This document shows positions 26,296 through 35,902 of a DNA stretch of 64,000 bases, in pieces. Source of the DNA: Thioclava dalianensis (GTDB lineage Bacteria > Pseudomonadota > Alphaproteobacteria > Rhodobacterales > Rhodobacteraceae); the NCBI RefSeq assembly GCF_000715505.1, contig NZ_JHEH01000007.1, forward strand, positions 111,796 through 175,795. Direction: 5' to 3'. A program made the translations under genes and the position numbers. The notes beneath the pieces are model-generated. The model was given only the letters and a program-made list of their open reading frames with translations, had not been told where the DNA came from and searched no databases. Numbering within the stretch: position 1 is the first letter of the stretch; the number at the start of each line of letters is the position of its first letter.

Positions 26296-27024
26296 TTATC
26301 GGCTGGCGGTGGGTTGGAAGGTCGAGAAATCGACCATCGTCCCGAGCACCTGAAGATAGGCGATCAGCGCATCCATCTCTGACACGCCGGGGCGCCCGTC
26401 GAAGTTGCGCACATTCGTTGCGTTCGGATAGCGCGTCAGCAGCCCGTCCGCGTCGCTGTTGGGATCGGCCTGCGCTGCGAAATCGGCCTTGGCGTTCTCG
26501 ATCATGTCGGAGGTATAGGGCACGCCGACCAGCGCATCCGTGCTCAGACGGTCGTCGATGAATCTCGCATCCACCATGCGGTCGGCCAGAAACCCGTATT
26601 TGGGCATCACCGATTCCGGCACCACCGATTGCGGATTGGTCAGGTGATCGACATGCCACGCATCCGAATACCGCCCGCCCACGCGCGCCAGATCCGGCCC
26701 GGTGCGCTTGGAGCCCCACTGGAACGGATGGTCGTATTTGCTTTCCGCGGCCAGCGAGTAGTGGCCGTAGCGCTCGACCTCGTCGCGCATCGGACGGATC
26801 ATCTGGCTGTGGCACACATAGCACCCTTCGCGGATGTAGATGTCGCGCCCGGTCAGCTCGAGCGGCGTGTAGGGGCGCACCCCTTCCACGTCCTCGATGG
26901 TGTTCTCAAGATAGAACAGCGGTGCGATCTCCACGATCCCGCCCACGGTCACCACGAGGAACGAGAAGATAAGAAGCAGTGTCGCGTTGCGTTCAATGAC
27001 GCCGTGCTTGTCAAGAAGTCCCAT
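26296..27024 (-). CDS. ccoO: cbb3 cytochrome c oxidase subunit II (monoheme cytochrome c)
   Basis: A 242-residue membrane-anchored cytochrome c. An N-terminal helix ([18 protein letters not shown]) is followed by the heme site [13 protein letters not shown] and the typical [18 protein letters not shown] and ESVMPKY (Met ligand) segments. It lies between ccoN (12 bases) and ccoQ. Confidence 0.97.
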   Translation of the reverse strand: MGLLDKHGVIERNATLLLIFSFLVVTVGGIVEIAPLFYLENTIEDVEGVRPYTPLELTGRDIYIREGCYVCHSQMIRPMRDEVERYGHYSLAAESKYDHPFQWGSKRTGPDLARVGGRYSDAWHVDHLTNPQSVVPESVMPKYGFLADRMVDARFIDDRLSTDALVGVPYTSDMIENAKADFAAQADPNSDADGLLTRYPNATNVRNFDGRPGVSEMDALIAYLQVLGTMVDFSTFQPTASR

Positions 27025-27036
27025 TGCGTCTGCTCC

Positions 27037-28638
27037 TTATTCGGCGGGCATGGCGGAGACCGAGCGTGCTTCCACGCGCGGGGTCCGTGCCACCGTCATC
27101 CAAAGATTGTAGGCCATGATGAGACCGCCCAGCAGGTAGAGAACCCCGCCCAATGCGCGCACCACATACATCGGATGCACAGCGGCCACGGTGTCTGCGA
27201 AGGCGTTCACGAGGAAGCCCTGACTGTCGACTTCACGCCACATCAGCCCCTGCATGATCCCGGCCACCCACATCGAGGCCGCGTAGAGAACGATGCCGAT
27301 CGTCGCGAGCCAGAAATGCCAGCTCACCAGCTTGAGCGAGTAGAGCCCTTCACGCGACCACAGACGCGGCACGAGGAAGTAGAGCACGCCGAAGGTGATC
27401 ATGCCGTTCCAGCCCAGCGCGCCAGAATGCACGTGCCCTATGGTCCAGTCGGTGTAATGGCTCAGCGAGTTGACCGCCTTGATAGACATCATCGGGCCTT
27501 CGAAGGTCGACATGCCGTAAAAGCCGATAGAGACCACCATCATGCGGATCACCGGATCGGTGCGCAGCTTGTCCCATGCGCCCGAAAGCGTCATCAGACC
27601 GTTGATCATGCCCCCCCAGGACGGCATCCACAGGATGATCGAGAACACCATGCCCAGCGTCGAGGCCCAGTCGGGCAGCGCGGTGTAGTGCAGGTGGTGC
27701 GGACCGGCCCAGATATAGAGGAAGATCAGCGCCCAGAAGTGTACGATCGAGAGCTTGTAGGAATAGACCGGACGCTCCGCTTGCTTGGGCACGAAGTAAT
27801 ACATCATGCCAAGAAAGCCTGCGGTCAGGAAGAAGCCCACCGCGTTATGACCATACCACCATTGCGTCATCGCATCCTGCACGCCCGCGAAGAGCTGAGA
27901 GGATTTGGAGCCGAAGAGAGACACCGGAACGGCGAGGTTGTTCACGATATGCAGCATCGCGATGGTCACGATGAAGGACAGGTAGAACCAGTTGGCGACG
28001 TAGATATGCGGCTCGCGGCGCTTGAAGATCGTGCCGAGGAACACGGCCAGATAGGCCACCCAGACGACGGTCAGCCAAATATCGACATACCATTCAGGCT
28101 CGGCATATTCCTTGGATTGCGTAGCCCCCAGCAGATAACCGGACGCGGCGAGTACGATGAAGAGGTTATAGCCCCAGAACACGAACCAGGCGAGATTGCC
28201 GCCCCACAGACGCGCCGCCGAGGTGCGCTGCACCACATAGAAGCTCGACGCGATCAAGGCGTTGCCGCCGAAAGCGAAGATCACCGCAGATGTGTGCAGC
28301 GGGCGCAGCCGTCCGAAGTTCAGATAGCCCTGCGCGGCCTCGACGTTGAGCGCCGGATAGGCAAGCTGGAAGGCGATGAGGACCGCCACGAGAAAGCCAA
28401 CCACGCCCCAGAAGGTCGTCGCAATCACGCCTGCGCGGATGACACTGTCGAAATACCGGTCCTCTCGCACGATCTGGGGCGTGCCCATGGTGCGCAATAC
28501 CCAGATGAACATGAAGGCCGAGGCCAGCATGACCTGCACCGCGTTGACCTGATAGGCGAAATCGCGTCCATATCCGGCCGCGATGGCGGCCAGAACCGCA
28601 ACAAGGCCAAACGCGATCAGCTTGATATAGTCCCACAT
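27037..28638 (-). CDS. ccoN: cbb3 cytochrome c oxidase catalytic subunit I
   Basis: A 533-residue integral membrane protein, the site of O2 reduction and proton pumping in the high-affinity terminal oxidase. Conserved heme and CuB ligand regions are visible: [30 protein letters not shown] and [12 protein letters not shown]. The start is ATG 28638 after a GAAGGGA site; the upstream in-frame extension is not supported. An ideal FNR box (TTGAT-CTGC-ATCAA) lies 102 bases upstream. Confidence 0.98.
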   Translation of the reverse strand: MWDYIKLIAFGLVAVLAAIAAGYGRDFAYQVNAVQVMLASAFMFIWVLRTMGTPQIVREDRYFDSVIRAGVIATTFWGVVGFLVAVLIAFQLAYPALNVEAAQGYLNFGRLRPLHTSAVIFAFGGNALIASSFYVVQRTSAARLWGGNLAWFVFWGYNLFIVLAASGYLLGATQSKEYAEPEWYVDIWLTVVWVAYLAVFLGTIFKRREPHIYVANWFYLSFIVTIAMLHIVNNLAVPVSLFGSKSSQLFAGVQDAMTQWWYGHNAVGFFLTAGFLGMMYYFVPKQAERPVYSYKLSIVHFWALIFLYIWAGPHHLHYTALPDWASTLGMVFSIILWMPSWGGMINGLMTLSGAWDKLRTDPVIRMMVVSIGFYGMSTFEGPMMSIKAVNSLSHYTDWTIGHVHSGALGWNGMITFGVLYFLVPRLWSREGLYSLKLVSWHFWLATIGIVLYAASMWVAGIMQGLMWREVDSQGFLVNAFADTVAAVHPMYVVRALGGVLYLLGGLIMAYNLWMTVARTPRVEARSVSAMPAE

Positions 28639-28739
28639 TTTCTGTGTCCCTTCGTCTTGTCTGGCCCTTGGTCGCGGCGCGTGACGCTGCCGGCCGCGCA
28701 TGACCAAAGCCCTTTTGGTCCGAGCATATGCACGATGCC

Positions 28740-28753
28740 TTGATCTGCATCAA
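28740..28753 (-). promoter_or_regulatory. FnrL box upstream of ccoNOQP
   Basis: TTGAT-CTGC-ATCAA matches the FNR consensus perfectly on both half-sites. With class II geometry the ccoN transcript would begin near 28705 with a leader of about 67 bases. Confidence 0.85.
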
Positions 28754-28811
28754 ATGTTCGCGAGGGGGATGTGCGTTTTGGTCGCAGCTTCGTGATAGCC
28801 CATTCGGGGCC

Positions 28812-28825
28812 TTGATCAGGATCAA
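28812..28825 (+). promoter_or_regulatory. FnrL box upstream of the universal stress gene
   Basis: TTGAT-CAGG-ATCAA is a second perfect FNR box in the ccoN/usp intergenic region, 72 bases from the first. It is centred about 71 bases before the usp ATG, so a class II start would lie near 28860. Confidence 0.82.
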
Positions 28826-28889
28826 GGCATCCGCGCAGGATGAGGGTTAAGATTATGAGCACGCGACATCATCGACCCGGGAGAGAGCG

Positions 28890-29729
28890 ATGGCTTACAA
28901 AACGATTCTGACGATTGTGACGGATACCGAAGCTGCGGGGCCTCAACTGGAGACGGCAATCGCCGTGGCGCGTCGGCGCGAGGCGCATCTCGATGTGCTC
29001 TGCATGGGCGTGGATCGCACCCAGACCGGCTATTACTACGCAGGGGCCACGGCCTTTGTGCAGCAAGAGACCATGGACCGGGCGCAAGATGAGGCCAGCA
29101 CGGTGAACGAGACCGTGCGCAGCCGCCTCTCGCGGGAAGATATCCGCTGGAGCGCCGATACGGTGGTCGCTCAGATCGGCGCGATGGCCACGGTCGTGGG
29201 CGCGCGGGCACGCTTTGCCGATCTGGTGGTGATGGGGCGCCCCTATGGCGCGGGACGCGGCCCCGAGGTGGAGGCCGCGATTGAGGCTTCGCTCTTTGAG
29301 GGGCAGGCGCCGGTCGCCATCGTGCCCGACAGCTATAAGGGCGACATCCCCGCCCGCCGCGTCGTGCTGGCATGGAATCAGTCGCATGAAGCGATGCGTG
29401 CGGTGCGCGCAGCCCTGCCGGTGCTGCAATCGGCCAGTCTGGTCGACATCACCATCATCGATCCGCCCACGCATGGCACAGAGCGCTCCGACCCTGGTGG
29501 TCAGCTCAGCCAGATGTTGGCGCGCCACGGCGTGAAGGCAGAAGTCTCGGTGCTGTCCAAGACGATGCCGCGCGTGTCGGATGTGCTCAACCGCCATGTC
29601 CGCGACACCAATGCCGATGCGGTGGTGATGGGGGCCTATGGGCATTCGCGCATCCGCGAAGCGATTCTGGGCGGCGCGACCCGGCACATGCTCGAGATGG
29701 CGGAAGTCCCGGTGATCATGGCGCATTGA
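28890..29729 (+). CDS. Tandem-domain universal stress protein
   Basis: A 279-residue cytoplasmic protein with two UspA folds. Domain 1 covers about residues 1-140 and domain 2 about 150-279. The second ends with the ATP-binding pattern MGAYGHSRIREAILGGATR. Such proteins help survival under respiratory or energy stress. The gene is divergent from ccoN, and its own perfect FNR box suggests induction at low oxygen. GAGAG precedes the ATG. Confidence 0.92.
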   Translation: MAYKTILTIVTDTEAAGPQLETAIAVARRREAHLDVLCMGVDRTQTGYYYAGATAFVQQETMDRAQDEASTVNETVRSRLSREDIRWSADTVVAQIGAMATVVGARARFADLVVMGRPYGAGRGPEVEAAIEASLFEGQAPVAIVPDSYKGDIPARRVVLAWNQSHEAMRAVRAALPVLQSASLVDITIIDPPTHGTERSDPGGQLSQMLARHGVKAEVSVLSKTMPRVSDVLNRHVRDTNADAVVMGAYGHSRIREAILGGATRHMLEMAEVPVIMAH

Positions 29730-29831
29730 GCGCCCCTGCGGAGACACGCCGCTCCCCTGCGCGCCCGGGGGTTTTGGAACTCCGGAGCGCAGAGAGTCGT
29801 TGCGCCAACACGATCTGATGAAAGGTCCGCC

Positions 29832-30254
29832 ATGCGCTACGCCAAAACCCTTGCCTTTTCAGCTCTGATCCCCGTGCTCACCGCCTGTCAGCAAACGGCT
29901 CCTGCACCTGACGCGGGCGCGCAAATGCAGCTCCCACAGGAGATGCGCGGGCGCTGGGGATTGACTGCCAATGATTGTACGGCCCGGCATGAGGCGCTTG
30001 GCGACAATAAGGGGCTGATCACCATTGGCCCGCGCACGATCACCTTTTACGAATCACGCGCCACGCTGCGCTCGATCTCAGAGCGCGCCCCAGACCGCGT
30101 AGATGCCACATTCGATGTCAGCGGCGAAGGCATGGAGTGGACGCGCGAGATGGTGCTTGAGGTGCAAGACGGCGGCCAAATGCTCATCCGGCGCGATTTG
30201 GGTGCGGATGCCCAGCCCGGTGCCCTGCGCTACATGGCCTGCCCTGCCTCCTGA
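29832..30254 (+). CDS. Predicted lipoprotein, unknown function
   Basis: A 140-residue protein with a lipoprotein signal, lipobox LTAC at residues 16-19 (MRYAKTLAFSALIPVLTAC). The mature part begins with a Gln/Ala/Pro-rich stretch and then reads as a small beta-rich domain (MRGRWGLTANDCTARHEALG, TIGPRTITFYESRATL), with cysteines at both ends that might pair. It resembles small Rhodobacterales lipoproteins of unknown role. A downstream neighbour in the same direction follows after 86 bases. Confidence 0.72.
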   Translation: MRYAKTLAFSALIPVLTACQQTAPAPDAGAQMQLPQEMRGRWGLTANDCTARHEALGDNKGLITIGPRTITFYESRATLRSISERAPDRVDATFDVSGEGMEWTREMVLEVQDGGQMLIRRDLGADAQPGALRYMACPAS

Positions 30255-30340
30255 AACGGGCGCTTCGAGGAGCACCCCAGATGTGATACCCTTCCTTCAG
30301 GGAGCCGCCCCGTCGGCTCGGGTGCATTGGGAGATATGTC

Positions 30341-30697
30341 ATGAGTTATATACAGGGAATTCTGGCCGCCGTACCGGTTCAGAACAAGGCTGATTACGTG
30401 GCCCTCGCGAAAGAAAGCTGGGAGCTTTTTCGCGATTACGGCGCGCTCTCGATGCTGGAGGCATGGGAGGATAATGTCCCCGATGGCACGCTCACATCCT
30501 TTCCGATGGCCGTGAAGCGCGAACCGGGCGAGGCGGTGGTGTTTTCGCAAATCAGATGGCGCGACAAGGCCGCCGCGGATGCGTGTTTTGCCGCGATGGA
30601 GAGCGATCCGCGCTGGCAGGCGCTGGGAGAGATGCCCTTTGACGGCAAGCGCATGATCTGGGGCTTTTTCGAGCCGATCTTCGAGGGACGCGCCTGA
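30341..30697 (+). CDS. DUF1428 family protein (YbaA-like)
   Basis: A 118-residue soluble protein with a dimeric alpha/beta-barrel (ferredoxin-like) appearance. The N-terminal SYIQGILAAVPVQNKADYVALA and the central LEAWEDNVPDGTLTSFPMAVK with WRDKAAADACFAAMESDPR match the family. Function in the family is unknown. GGGAGA precedes the ATG. Confidence 0.8.
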   Translation: MSYIQGILAAVPVQNKADYVALAKESWELFRDYGALSMLEAWEDNVPDGTLTSFPMAVKREPGEAVVFSQIRWRDKAAADACFAAMESDPRWQALGEMPFDGKRMIWGFFEPIFEGRA

Positions 30698-30749
30698 TCC
30701 TCAGCGTCGCCTTGACGTGTCGCGGTGCCCCTTGGCGTGCGCGCCAAAC

Positions 30750-30785
30750 GGCCATTCAGCCCCGGCCAAACAGGGCTGGATGGCC
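30750..30785 (+). terminator. Strong hairpin, likely terminator downstream of the DUF1428 gene
   Basis: Arms GGCCATTCAGCCC (30750-30762) and GGGCTGGATGGCC (30773-30785) form a 13-bp stem with one G-U pair and a 10-base loop. A TTTTT run follows nine or so bases downstream, so termination is plausible but not textbook. A smaller perfect stem TTGGCG/CGCCAA lies just before it (30732-30747). Confidence 0.55.
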
Positions 30786-30824
30786 ATGTAGAGCTTTTTG
30801 AATCAGTCGGTTAGTGCCGCACTC

Positions 30825-31571
30825 TCAGCCCAGAATACCGCCATCGCTGTCATCCCCAGCCTCGGACATAAGCCTGTGCATATCCGGCACCGTGACATGG
30901 CGCTTGCCCTGCAACTCGATCACACCGTCGCGCTTGAGCGCCGAGATCTGACGGCTCACCGTCTCCAGCGTCAGGCCCAGATAATCGGCCATCGCTTCAC
31001 GGGTCAGCGGCAGGTCGAACACCATCCGCTCCTCTGCGACCTCCAGCCGGATCGAGGCATTTCTGCGCGCCACGATCGACAACAGCGAGGCGATCTTCTC
31101 CCGCGCTGTCTTGCGCCCCAGAAGCAGCATCCATTCACGTGCCGCGTCCAGCTCGTCGAGGGTCATTTGCAGCAGCCGCTGGGCAATATGCGGTGTGCGC
31201 AGCATCATCTCCTCGAACGGCGTCTTGCGAAAGCAGCACATCAACACATCGGTCGTGGCCGTGACGTTATAGGGGGCAGAGCTGAGCCCCGGACGCCCGA
31301 CAAAATCCGATGGCAGCAGCAATCCGACCATCTGCGTGCGCCCATCTTCAAGCGTCTGGGTCAAGGTGGCGATCCCCGACACGACCGAGGCCACGAAATC
31401 CATCTGATCCTCGGCCCAGACAATCGTCTGGCCCGCCTCGAAGCTGCGGTAATACTTGATGCCCTCAAGTTCCTGCAATTCGTCGGACTCGCAGCGCGCA
31501 CAGACAGCCCGATGACGAATTGGGCAGTCGCCGCAGCGGAGCGAGAGTGGCGGAACTTCGTGAAGTGTCAT
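30825..31571 (-). CDS. fnrL: FNR-type oxygen-responsive transcription regulator
   Basis: A 248-residue Crp/Fnr-family regulator that binds DNA when its [4Fe-4S] cluster is intact at low O2. Clustered N-terminal cysteines in CGDCPIRHRAVCARC (C13, C16, C24, C27) and a central cysteine pair (MCCF) supply the cluster ligands. The recognition helix ETVSRQIS has the E, S and R of FNR-specific binding. The ATG at 31571 was chosen because the in-frame extension to 31634 would run across the FNR box. It is divergent from hemN, and the box at 31584-31597 lies only 12 bases before the ATG, where binding would repress fnrL itself. Confidence 0.95.
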   Translation of the reverse strand: MTLHEVPPLSLRCGDCPIRHRAVCARCESDELQELEGIKYYRSFEAGQTIVWAEDQMDFVASVVSGIATLTQTLEDGRTQMVGLLLPSDFVGRPGLSSAPYNVTATTDVLMCCFRKTPFEEMMLRTPHIAQRLLQMTLDELDAAREWMLLLGRKTAREKIASLLSIVARRNASIRLEVAEERMVFDLPLTREAMADYLGLTLETVSRQISALKRDGVIELQGKRHVTVPDMHRLMSEAGDDSDGGILG

Positions 31572-31583
31572 GGGCCTATCAGA

Positions 31584-31597
31584 TTGATCTGCGTCAA
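31584..31597 (+). promoter_or_regulatory. FnrL box in the fnrL-hemN intergenic region
   Basis: TTGAT-CTGC-GTCAA fits the FNR consensus with one variant position. It can activate hemN and repress fnrL. With class II spacing (centre 31590.5) the hemN transcript would begin at about 31632, one base before its ATG. Confidence 0.82.
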
Positions 31598-31632
31598 ATA
31601 CCCGAGCGCAATATGACCTTAACGATAGGCGC

Positions 31633-32988
31633 ATGAAACAGGATTCGCAACTTGCCCGGCTCGGTCTCTTCGACGCGAAGGTGCCACGCTACACGTCCTA
31701 CCCGACCGCGCCGCATTTCGCAGGCGGTGTCGGGCCGGATCTTTTCGCCCGCTGGATCGAGGAAATCCCGCCCGGCGGCGCGATCTCGCTCTATCTGCAT
31801 GTCCCGTTCTGTCGCCGCCTGTGCTGGTTCTGCGCCTGCCGCACGCAGGGTACGCAAAGCGAAGATCCGGTGCGCGCCTATGTGAAAGTCCTGCAGGCCG
31901 AGCTGAAAATGCTGCGCGCACGGCTGGCACCGGGCGTCACACTCTCGAGGCTGCATTGGGGGGGCGGTACGCCAACACTGATGCCTGCCGATGTGATGGG
32001 CGAGCTGACGGCTGCAATATTTGACACGCTGCCGATGGGGCAAGATGCGGAATTCTCGGTCGAGATCGACCCCAATGAGATCGACGAGGCCCGGATGGAC
32101 GTGCTGGCCGAGGCCGGGATGAACCGCGCCTCGATCGGGGTGCAGGATTTCGACCCGCAGATCCAGAAGATCATCGGGCGCGAGCAAAGCTACGAAATCA
32201 CCCGGCGCGCCGTGGACATGATCCGCGACCGCGGCGTGCGCAGCCTGAATGCCGATATTCTCTACGGCCTGCCCCAACAAACCCCGGTAAAGATTGCCAC
32301 CTCGGTACAACAGCTTCTGTCATTGCGCCCGGACCGCGTGGCGCTTTACGGCTACGCGCATGTGCCATGGATGGCGCGGCGCCAAACGCTGATCGCTTCG
32401 GATACGCTGCCGACACCGCAGGAACGGCTTACCTTATTTGAGGCGGCAAGCGCGCTTTTCGAGGCCGATGGCTATGAGTCCATCGGGATCGATCACTTCG
32501 CCCTACCCTCCGACGGGCTGGCCATCGCGCAAAAGGCCGGGCAGCTGCGGCGCAATTTTCAGGGCTACACGGATGATCAGGCACTGGCGCTCGTGGGACT
32601 CGGGGCCTCGTCGATCTCGCGCTTTCCGCAAGGCTATGCCCAAAACGCGCCCGCGACATCGGCCCATACCAAAGCGATCCGGGCCGGGGAGTTCTCGACC
32701 GCGCGTGGGCATATCTTTGAGGGTGAGGACCGCCTTCGTGGGCGCATGATCGAGGCGCTGATGTCGGATTTCGAGATCCGCTCCGATGAGATCCTGAGCA
32801 ACTTCGACATTTCCTCCGAGCGTCTAGCGCAGCTATATGACGCCTGCGCAGCGCAGTTCGGCGATATGATCGAGATCAGCGCGACAGGCTTGCGCATTCC
32901 GCCCCGCGCGCGGCCGCTCACCCGGATGATCGCACGCCATTTCGATGCTTATGACATGGCGCCGGGCGCTCACAGTCTGGCGGTCTGA
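31633..32988 (+). CDS. hemN: Oxygen-independent coproporphyrinogen III dehydrogenase
   Basis: A 451-residue radical-SAM enzyme that makes protoporphyrinogen IX without O2. The cluster motif CxxxCxxCxC (C60, C64, C67, C69) is in HVPFCRRLCWFCAC. A GGGTPT SAM-binding segment and the family start YTSYPTAPHF are present. It is induced at low oxygen in relatives, and an FNR box lies 36-49 bases before the ATG. No ribosome site is visible before that ATG (CGATAGGCGC), which supports the idea that the mRNA is leaderless. The aerobic isofunctional hemF is at 12608-13498. Confidence 0.96.
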   Translation: MKQDSQLARLGLFDAKVPRYTSYPTAPHFAGGVGPDLFARWIEEIPPGGAISLYLHVPFCRRLCWFCACRTQGTQSEDPVRAYVKVLQAELKMLRARLAPGVTLSRLHWGGGTPTLMPADVMGELTAAIFDTLPMGQDAEFSVEIDPNEIDEARMDVLAEAGMNRASIGVQDFDPQIQKIIGREQSYEITRRAVDMIRDRGVRSLNADILYGLPQQTPVKIATSVQQLLSLRPDRVALYGYAHVPWMARRQTLIASDTLPTPQERLTLFEAASALFEADGYESIGIDHFALPSDGLAIAQKAGQLRRNFQGYTDDQALALVGLGASSISRFPQGYAQNAPATSAHTKAIRAGEFSTARGHIFEGEDRLRGRMIEALMSDFEIRSDEILSNFDISSERLAQLYDACAAQFGDMIEISATGLRIPPRARPLTRMIARHFDAYDMAPGAHSLAV

Positions 32989-33003
32989 GGGCGGAATGCG
33001 CGC

Positions 33004-33690
33004 TCAGCTTGCGCGCCAAGCGCCCCCGTCCTCGCCATAGCGCATCGCGAGATCGGCGATGAGCGCCATGTCCTGCGCATCCAGCGGGCCAGAGGCGCGG
33101 GGCCGGAAGCGCAGCCGGAAGGCCGGCAGGAGCAGATCCAACCCCAGATCGGGATAGCCGAAGCTTTGTGCCAGCGCGCAGAAGGTCTCCGGTGTCGCAT
33201 CGGGGGCCGGTCCCGGCTGCGGCCAGACAGACAGACGCTGCCGCGCCAGCCTTTGCCAGTCAAAGCGCGGACCGGGATCAATTTTACGTCCGGGGGCCAT
33301 GTCGGAATGCCCAATGACGCTTTGAGGCGCAATCGTCCAGCGCTCCATAATTGCGCGCAGCAAGGTCTCGAGCGCTGCCATCTGCGCCTCGGGAAACGGG
33401 CGGTCGCCCAGATTGTCCAGCTCGATCCCGATGGAGCGCGAATTCACATCACCGCATCCGCGCCACTGCCCAGCGCCTGCGTGCCAGGCGCGCATTTCTT
33501 CGGCCACAAGCATTTCGGTCGCCCCATCGGCCCCGATCAGCCAATGCGCCGACACCTCTGCCTCGGGCAGGCACAGACGTTTGCGCGCGGCCTCACAGCT
33601 GGCCATCGCGGTGTAATGCAGGACGATCAGCTCAGGGAGGGCCGCGCCGCGCCGCGCCCCGAAATTGGGCGAGGGCAGCGGGTCGGTCAC
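33004..33690 (-). CDS. N-acetylmuramoyl-L-alanine amidase (AmpD-like)
   Basis: A 228-residue zinc amidase of the Amidase_2 family, acting on muropeptides. Zinc-ligand regions are LIVLHYTAM and VIGHSDMAPGRKIDPG, with the Glu/Trp-rich middle as in AmpD. There is no signal peptide, so it is probably a cytoplasmic recycling enzyme. Its start overlaps the stop of the upstream lipoprotein gene (ATGA). Confidence 0.9.
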   Translation of the reverse strand: MTDPLPSPNFGARRGAALPELIVLHYTAMASCEAARKRLCLPEAEVSAHWLIGADGATEMLVAEEMRAWHAGAGQWRGCGDVNSRSIGIELDNLGDRPFPEAQMAALETLLRAIMERWTIAPQSVIGHSDMAPGRKIDPGPRFDWQRLARQRLSVWPQPGPAPDATPETFCALAQSFGYPDLGLDLLLPAFRLRFRPRASGPLDAQDMALIADLAMRYGEDGGAWRAS

Positions 33691-34418
33691 TGACGGGCCG
33701 TCTGGAAGGGGGTCGGATCCCAGTTGCAGGCGAAGCCGTCGCCATCGGGATCAAGATTGAGGCGGTCGCGTTGCGGACCACCGGCTGCCAGAAACGCGAG
33801 CTGCGCCTGATCGGCAGAGACATATTTCGCGCAGGCATTGCTCGACGAGGTGAGATGCAGCCCGCCGCGCTTATAGATCGACTGCCCGGGTCGGTTCGTG
33901 ACCGAGAGCGCATAGGCCGCCAAGTTCGGGCCCGACCGGTCGCTATCCGAGATCGGCTGCTGGGGAACCGGGGTCGTAGCCATCGAGCTTGAAGCGGTGC
34001 TGCTGCTGCCGGCCGAGGCAAGGTTCATCGTGTCGACGCTGTCGCCACCCGGTGCGGTTTGCTGCAGTGCTGCCATCGCATCCGCTCCAATCGTGGCGTC
34101 GGGATTGGCATTGGCAGAGCTTCCATCGCCGGGCATCGCGGGTGCCGGGATCGAGGGATCATTGCCGATCGTGCCGCTGGCATCGATCGAGGGGGCCGAG
34201 AGCGCATTGGTCGAGCCCGGCATTGCGGTGCCCGTGGCGTTGAGTGGCGCGCCGGGCGGTGAGGGGTTGGTTCCCGGCATCACGCCCTGTGCCGAGGGCG
34301 GCACGATGGGCTGCCCCCTCAACTCGGCATCACGCCGGGCCTCGGGACCGCTATCGGGCATCGAGCTTACACATCCCGCAAGGGCAAGCGCCCCGCCAAG
34401 CATCATAAGTGCGCGCAT
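33687..34418 (-). CDS. Lipoprotein with low-complexity linker and excalibur-like C-terminal domain
   Basis: A 243-residue predicted lipoprotein: MRALMMLGGALALAGC, lipobox LAGC. A long Ala/Pro/Ser/Gly/Asp/Asn-rich linker (residues about 20-155) precedes a C-terminal domain ending NLDPDGDGFACNWDP, which matches the excalibur-type calcium-binding DxDGDGxxC pattern. The start was placed at 34418, 5 bases after the gatA stop; an ATG at 34433 overlapping gatA is an alternative. It is coupled to the amidase gene downstream, suggesting a shared envelope role. Confidence 0.75.
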   Translation of the reverse strand: MRALMMLGGALALAGCVSSMPDSGPEARRDAELRGQPIVPPSAQGVMPGTNPSPPGAPLNATGTAMPGSTNALSAPSIDASGTIGNDPSIPAPAMPGDGSSANANPDATIGADAMAALQQTAPGGDSVDTMNLASAGSSSTASSSMATTPVPQQPISDSDRSGPNLAAYALSVTNRPGQSIYKRGGLHLTSSSNACAKYVSADQAQLAFLAAGGPQRDRLNLDPDGDGFACNWDPTPFQTARQ

Positions 34419-34423
34419 TGTTC

Positions 34424-35902
34424 TCACCACCATTTCTCCGGCTTCGCGGCAAAGCCTGCCGCCTGTTCCAGCACATGGGCATGGTTGAGAAGATCGCCCT
34501 CTTCCCACGGCCGCCCGATCAGTTGCAGACCCAATGGAAGCCCTGCCGCATCCAGTCCACATGGAACAGAAATACCCGGAAGGCCCGCGAGGTTCACCGT
34601 CACGGTGAACACATCATTGAGATACATAGCAACTGGATCGGCATTCGCCATCTCACCTAGGCCGAAAGCCGCCGATGGTGTGGCAGGCGTCAGGATCGCA
34701 TCGATGCCCTGCGCGAAGACCTCTTCGAAATCGCGCTTGATCAGCGCCCGGACTTTGCGCGCCCGGTTGTAATAGGCGTCGTAGAAGCCTGCCGAGAGCA
34801 CATAGGTGCCGATCATCACGCGGCGCTGGACCTCGGGGCCAAAGCCCTCGGCGCGGGTCTTGGCATACATATCGTCGATGCCCTCCCCCGCTGCCAGCTT
34901 GGCGCGATGGCCATAGCGCACGCCATCATAGCGCGCGAGGTTGGAGGACGCCTCGGCAGGCGCCACGACGTAATAAGCCGGCAGCGCATATTTGGTGTGC
35001 GGCAGCGAAATATCGACGATTTCGGCACCTGCATCTTTCAGCATGGCCGTGCCGTCCGCCCAGAGCTTCTCGATCCCGGCATCCATGCCATCCATCCGGT
35101 ATTCCTTGGGGATACCGATCTTCTTGCCGCGAATATCGCCCGTCAGCATCGCTTCGAAATCGGGCACCGGCAGGTCGGTCGAGGTCGAATCCTTGGGGTC
35201 ATGGCTGCACATCGTGCCCAGCATGATCGCCGCATCGCGCACCGATTTCGTCATCGGCCCGGCCTGATCGAGCGAAGAGGCAAAGGCCACCACGCCCCAG
35301 CGAGAGACCCGCCCATAGGTCGGCTTGATGCCCACGATGCCGGTAAAGGCTGCAGGCTGACGGATCGAGCCGCCCGTATCGGTGCCGGTCGCGGCCAGAC
35401 AGAGATCAGCGGCCACTGCCGAGGCGGACCCGCCCGAGCTGCCGCCCGGCGTCAACTGGCGCTCATCGACTTTCCACGGGTTCACCGCATTGCCGTAGCA
35501 GGCAGATTCATTGCTGGAGCCCATGGCGAATTCGTCCATGTTTAGCTTGCCCAGCATCACCGCGCCCGCATCCCACAGGTTCTGCGTGACGGTCGATTCG
35601 TATTCCGGCTTGAAGCCTTCGAGGATCTTCGAGGCCGCCTGCGTGGCCACGCCTTTGGTCGCAAACAGATCCTTCACGCCCAGCGGGATACCGCACATCG
35701 CAGGCGCATCGCCGGATTTGATCCGGGTATCGGCAGCGCGCGCCATCTCAAGCGCGATCTCGGGGGTCTTGTGCACGAACGCGTTCAACGCCCCGGCCCC
35801 TTCGATCTGCGACAGGCAGGCCTCGGTCAGCTCGACCGAGGTCACATCCCCCTTGGCCAGCGCGTCGCGCGCCTCGGCAATCGTCAGTTTGTTCAGGCTC
35901 AT
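34424..35902 (-). CDS. gatA: Asp-tRNA(Asn)/Glu-tRNA(Gln) amidotransferase subunit A
   Basis: A 492-residue amidase-signature enzyme that releases ammonia from glutamine for transamidation of misacylated tRNA. The Lys-Ser-Ser triad is visible: K in GVKDLF, Ser in GGSSGGSAS, and [10 protein letters not shown]. It overlaps gatC (ATGA). GatB is not in this window. Confidence 0.97.
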   Translation of the reverse strand: MSLNKLTIAEARDALAKGDVTSVELTEACLSQIEGAGALNAFVHKTPEIALEMARAADTRIKSGDAPAMCGIPLGVKDLFATKGVATQAASKILEGFKPEYESTVTQNLWDAGAVMLGKLNMDEFAMGSSNESACYGNAVNPWKVDERQLTPGGSSGGSASAVAADLCLAATGTDTGGSIRQPAAFTGIVGIKPTYGRVSRWGVVAFASSLDQAGPMTKSVRDAAIMLGTMCSHDPKDSTSTDLPVPDFEAMLTGDIRGKKIGIPKEYRMDGMDAGIEKLWADGTAMLKDAGAEIVDISLPHTKYALPAYYVVAPAEASSNLARYDGVRYGHRAKLAAGEGIDDMYAKTRAEGFGPEVQRRVMIGTYVLSAGFYDAYYNRARKVRALIKRDFEEVFAQGIDAILTPATPSAAFGLGEMANADPVAMYLNDVFTVTVNLAGLPGISVPCGLDAAGLPLGLQLIGRPWEEGDLLNHAHVLEQAAGFAAKPEKWW

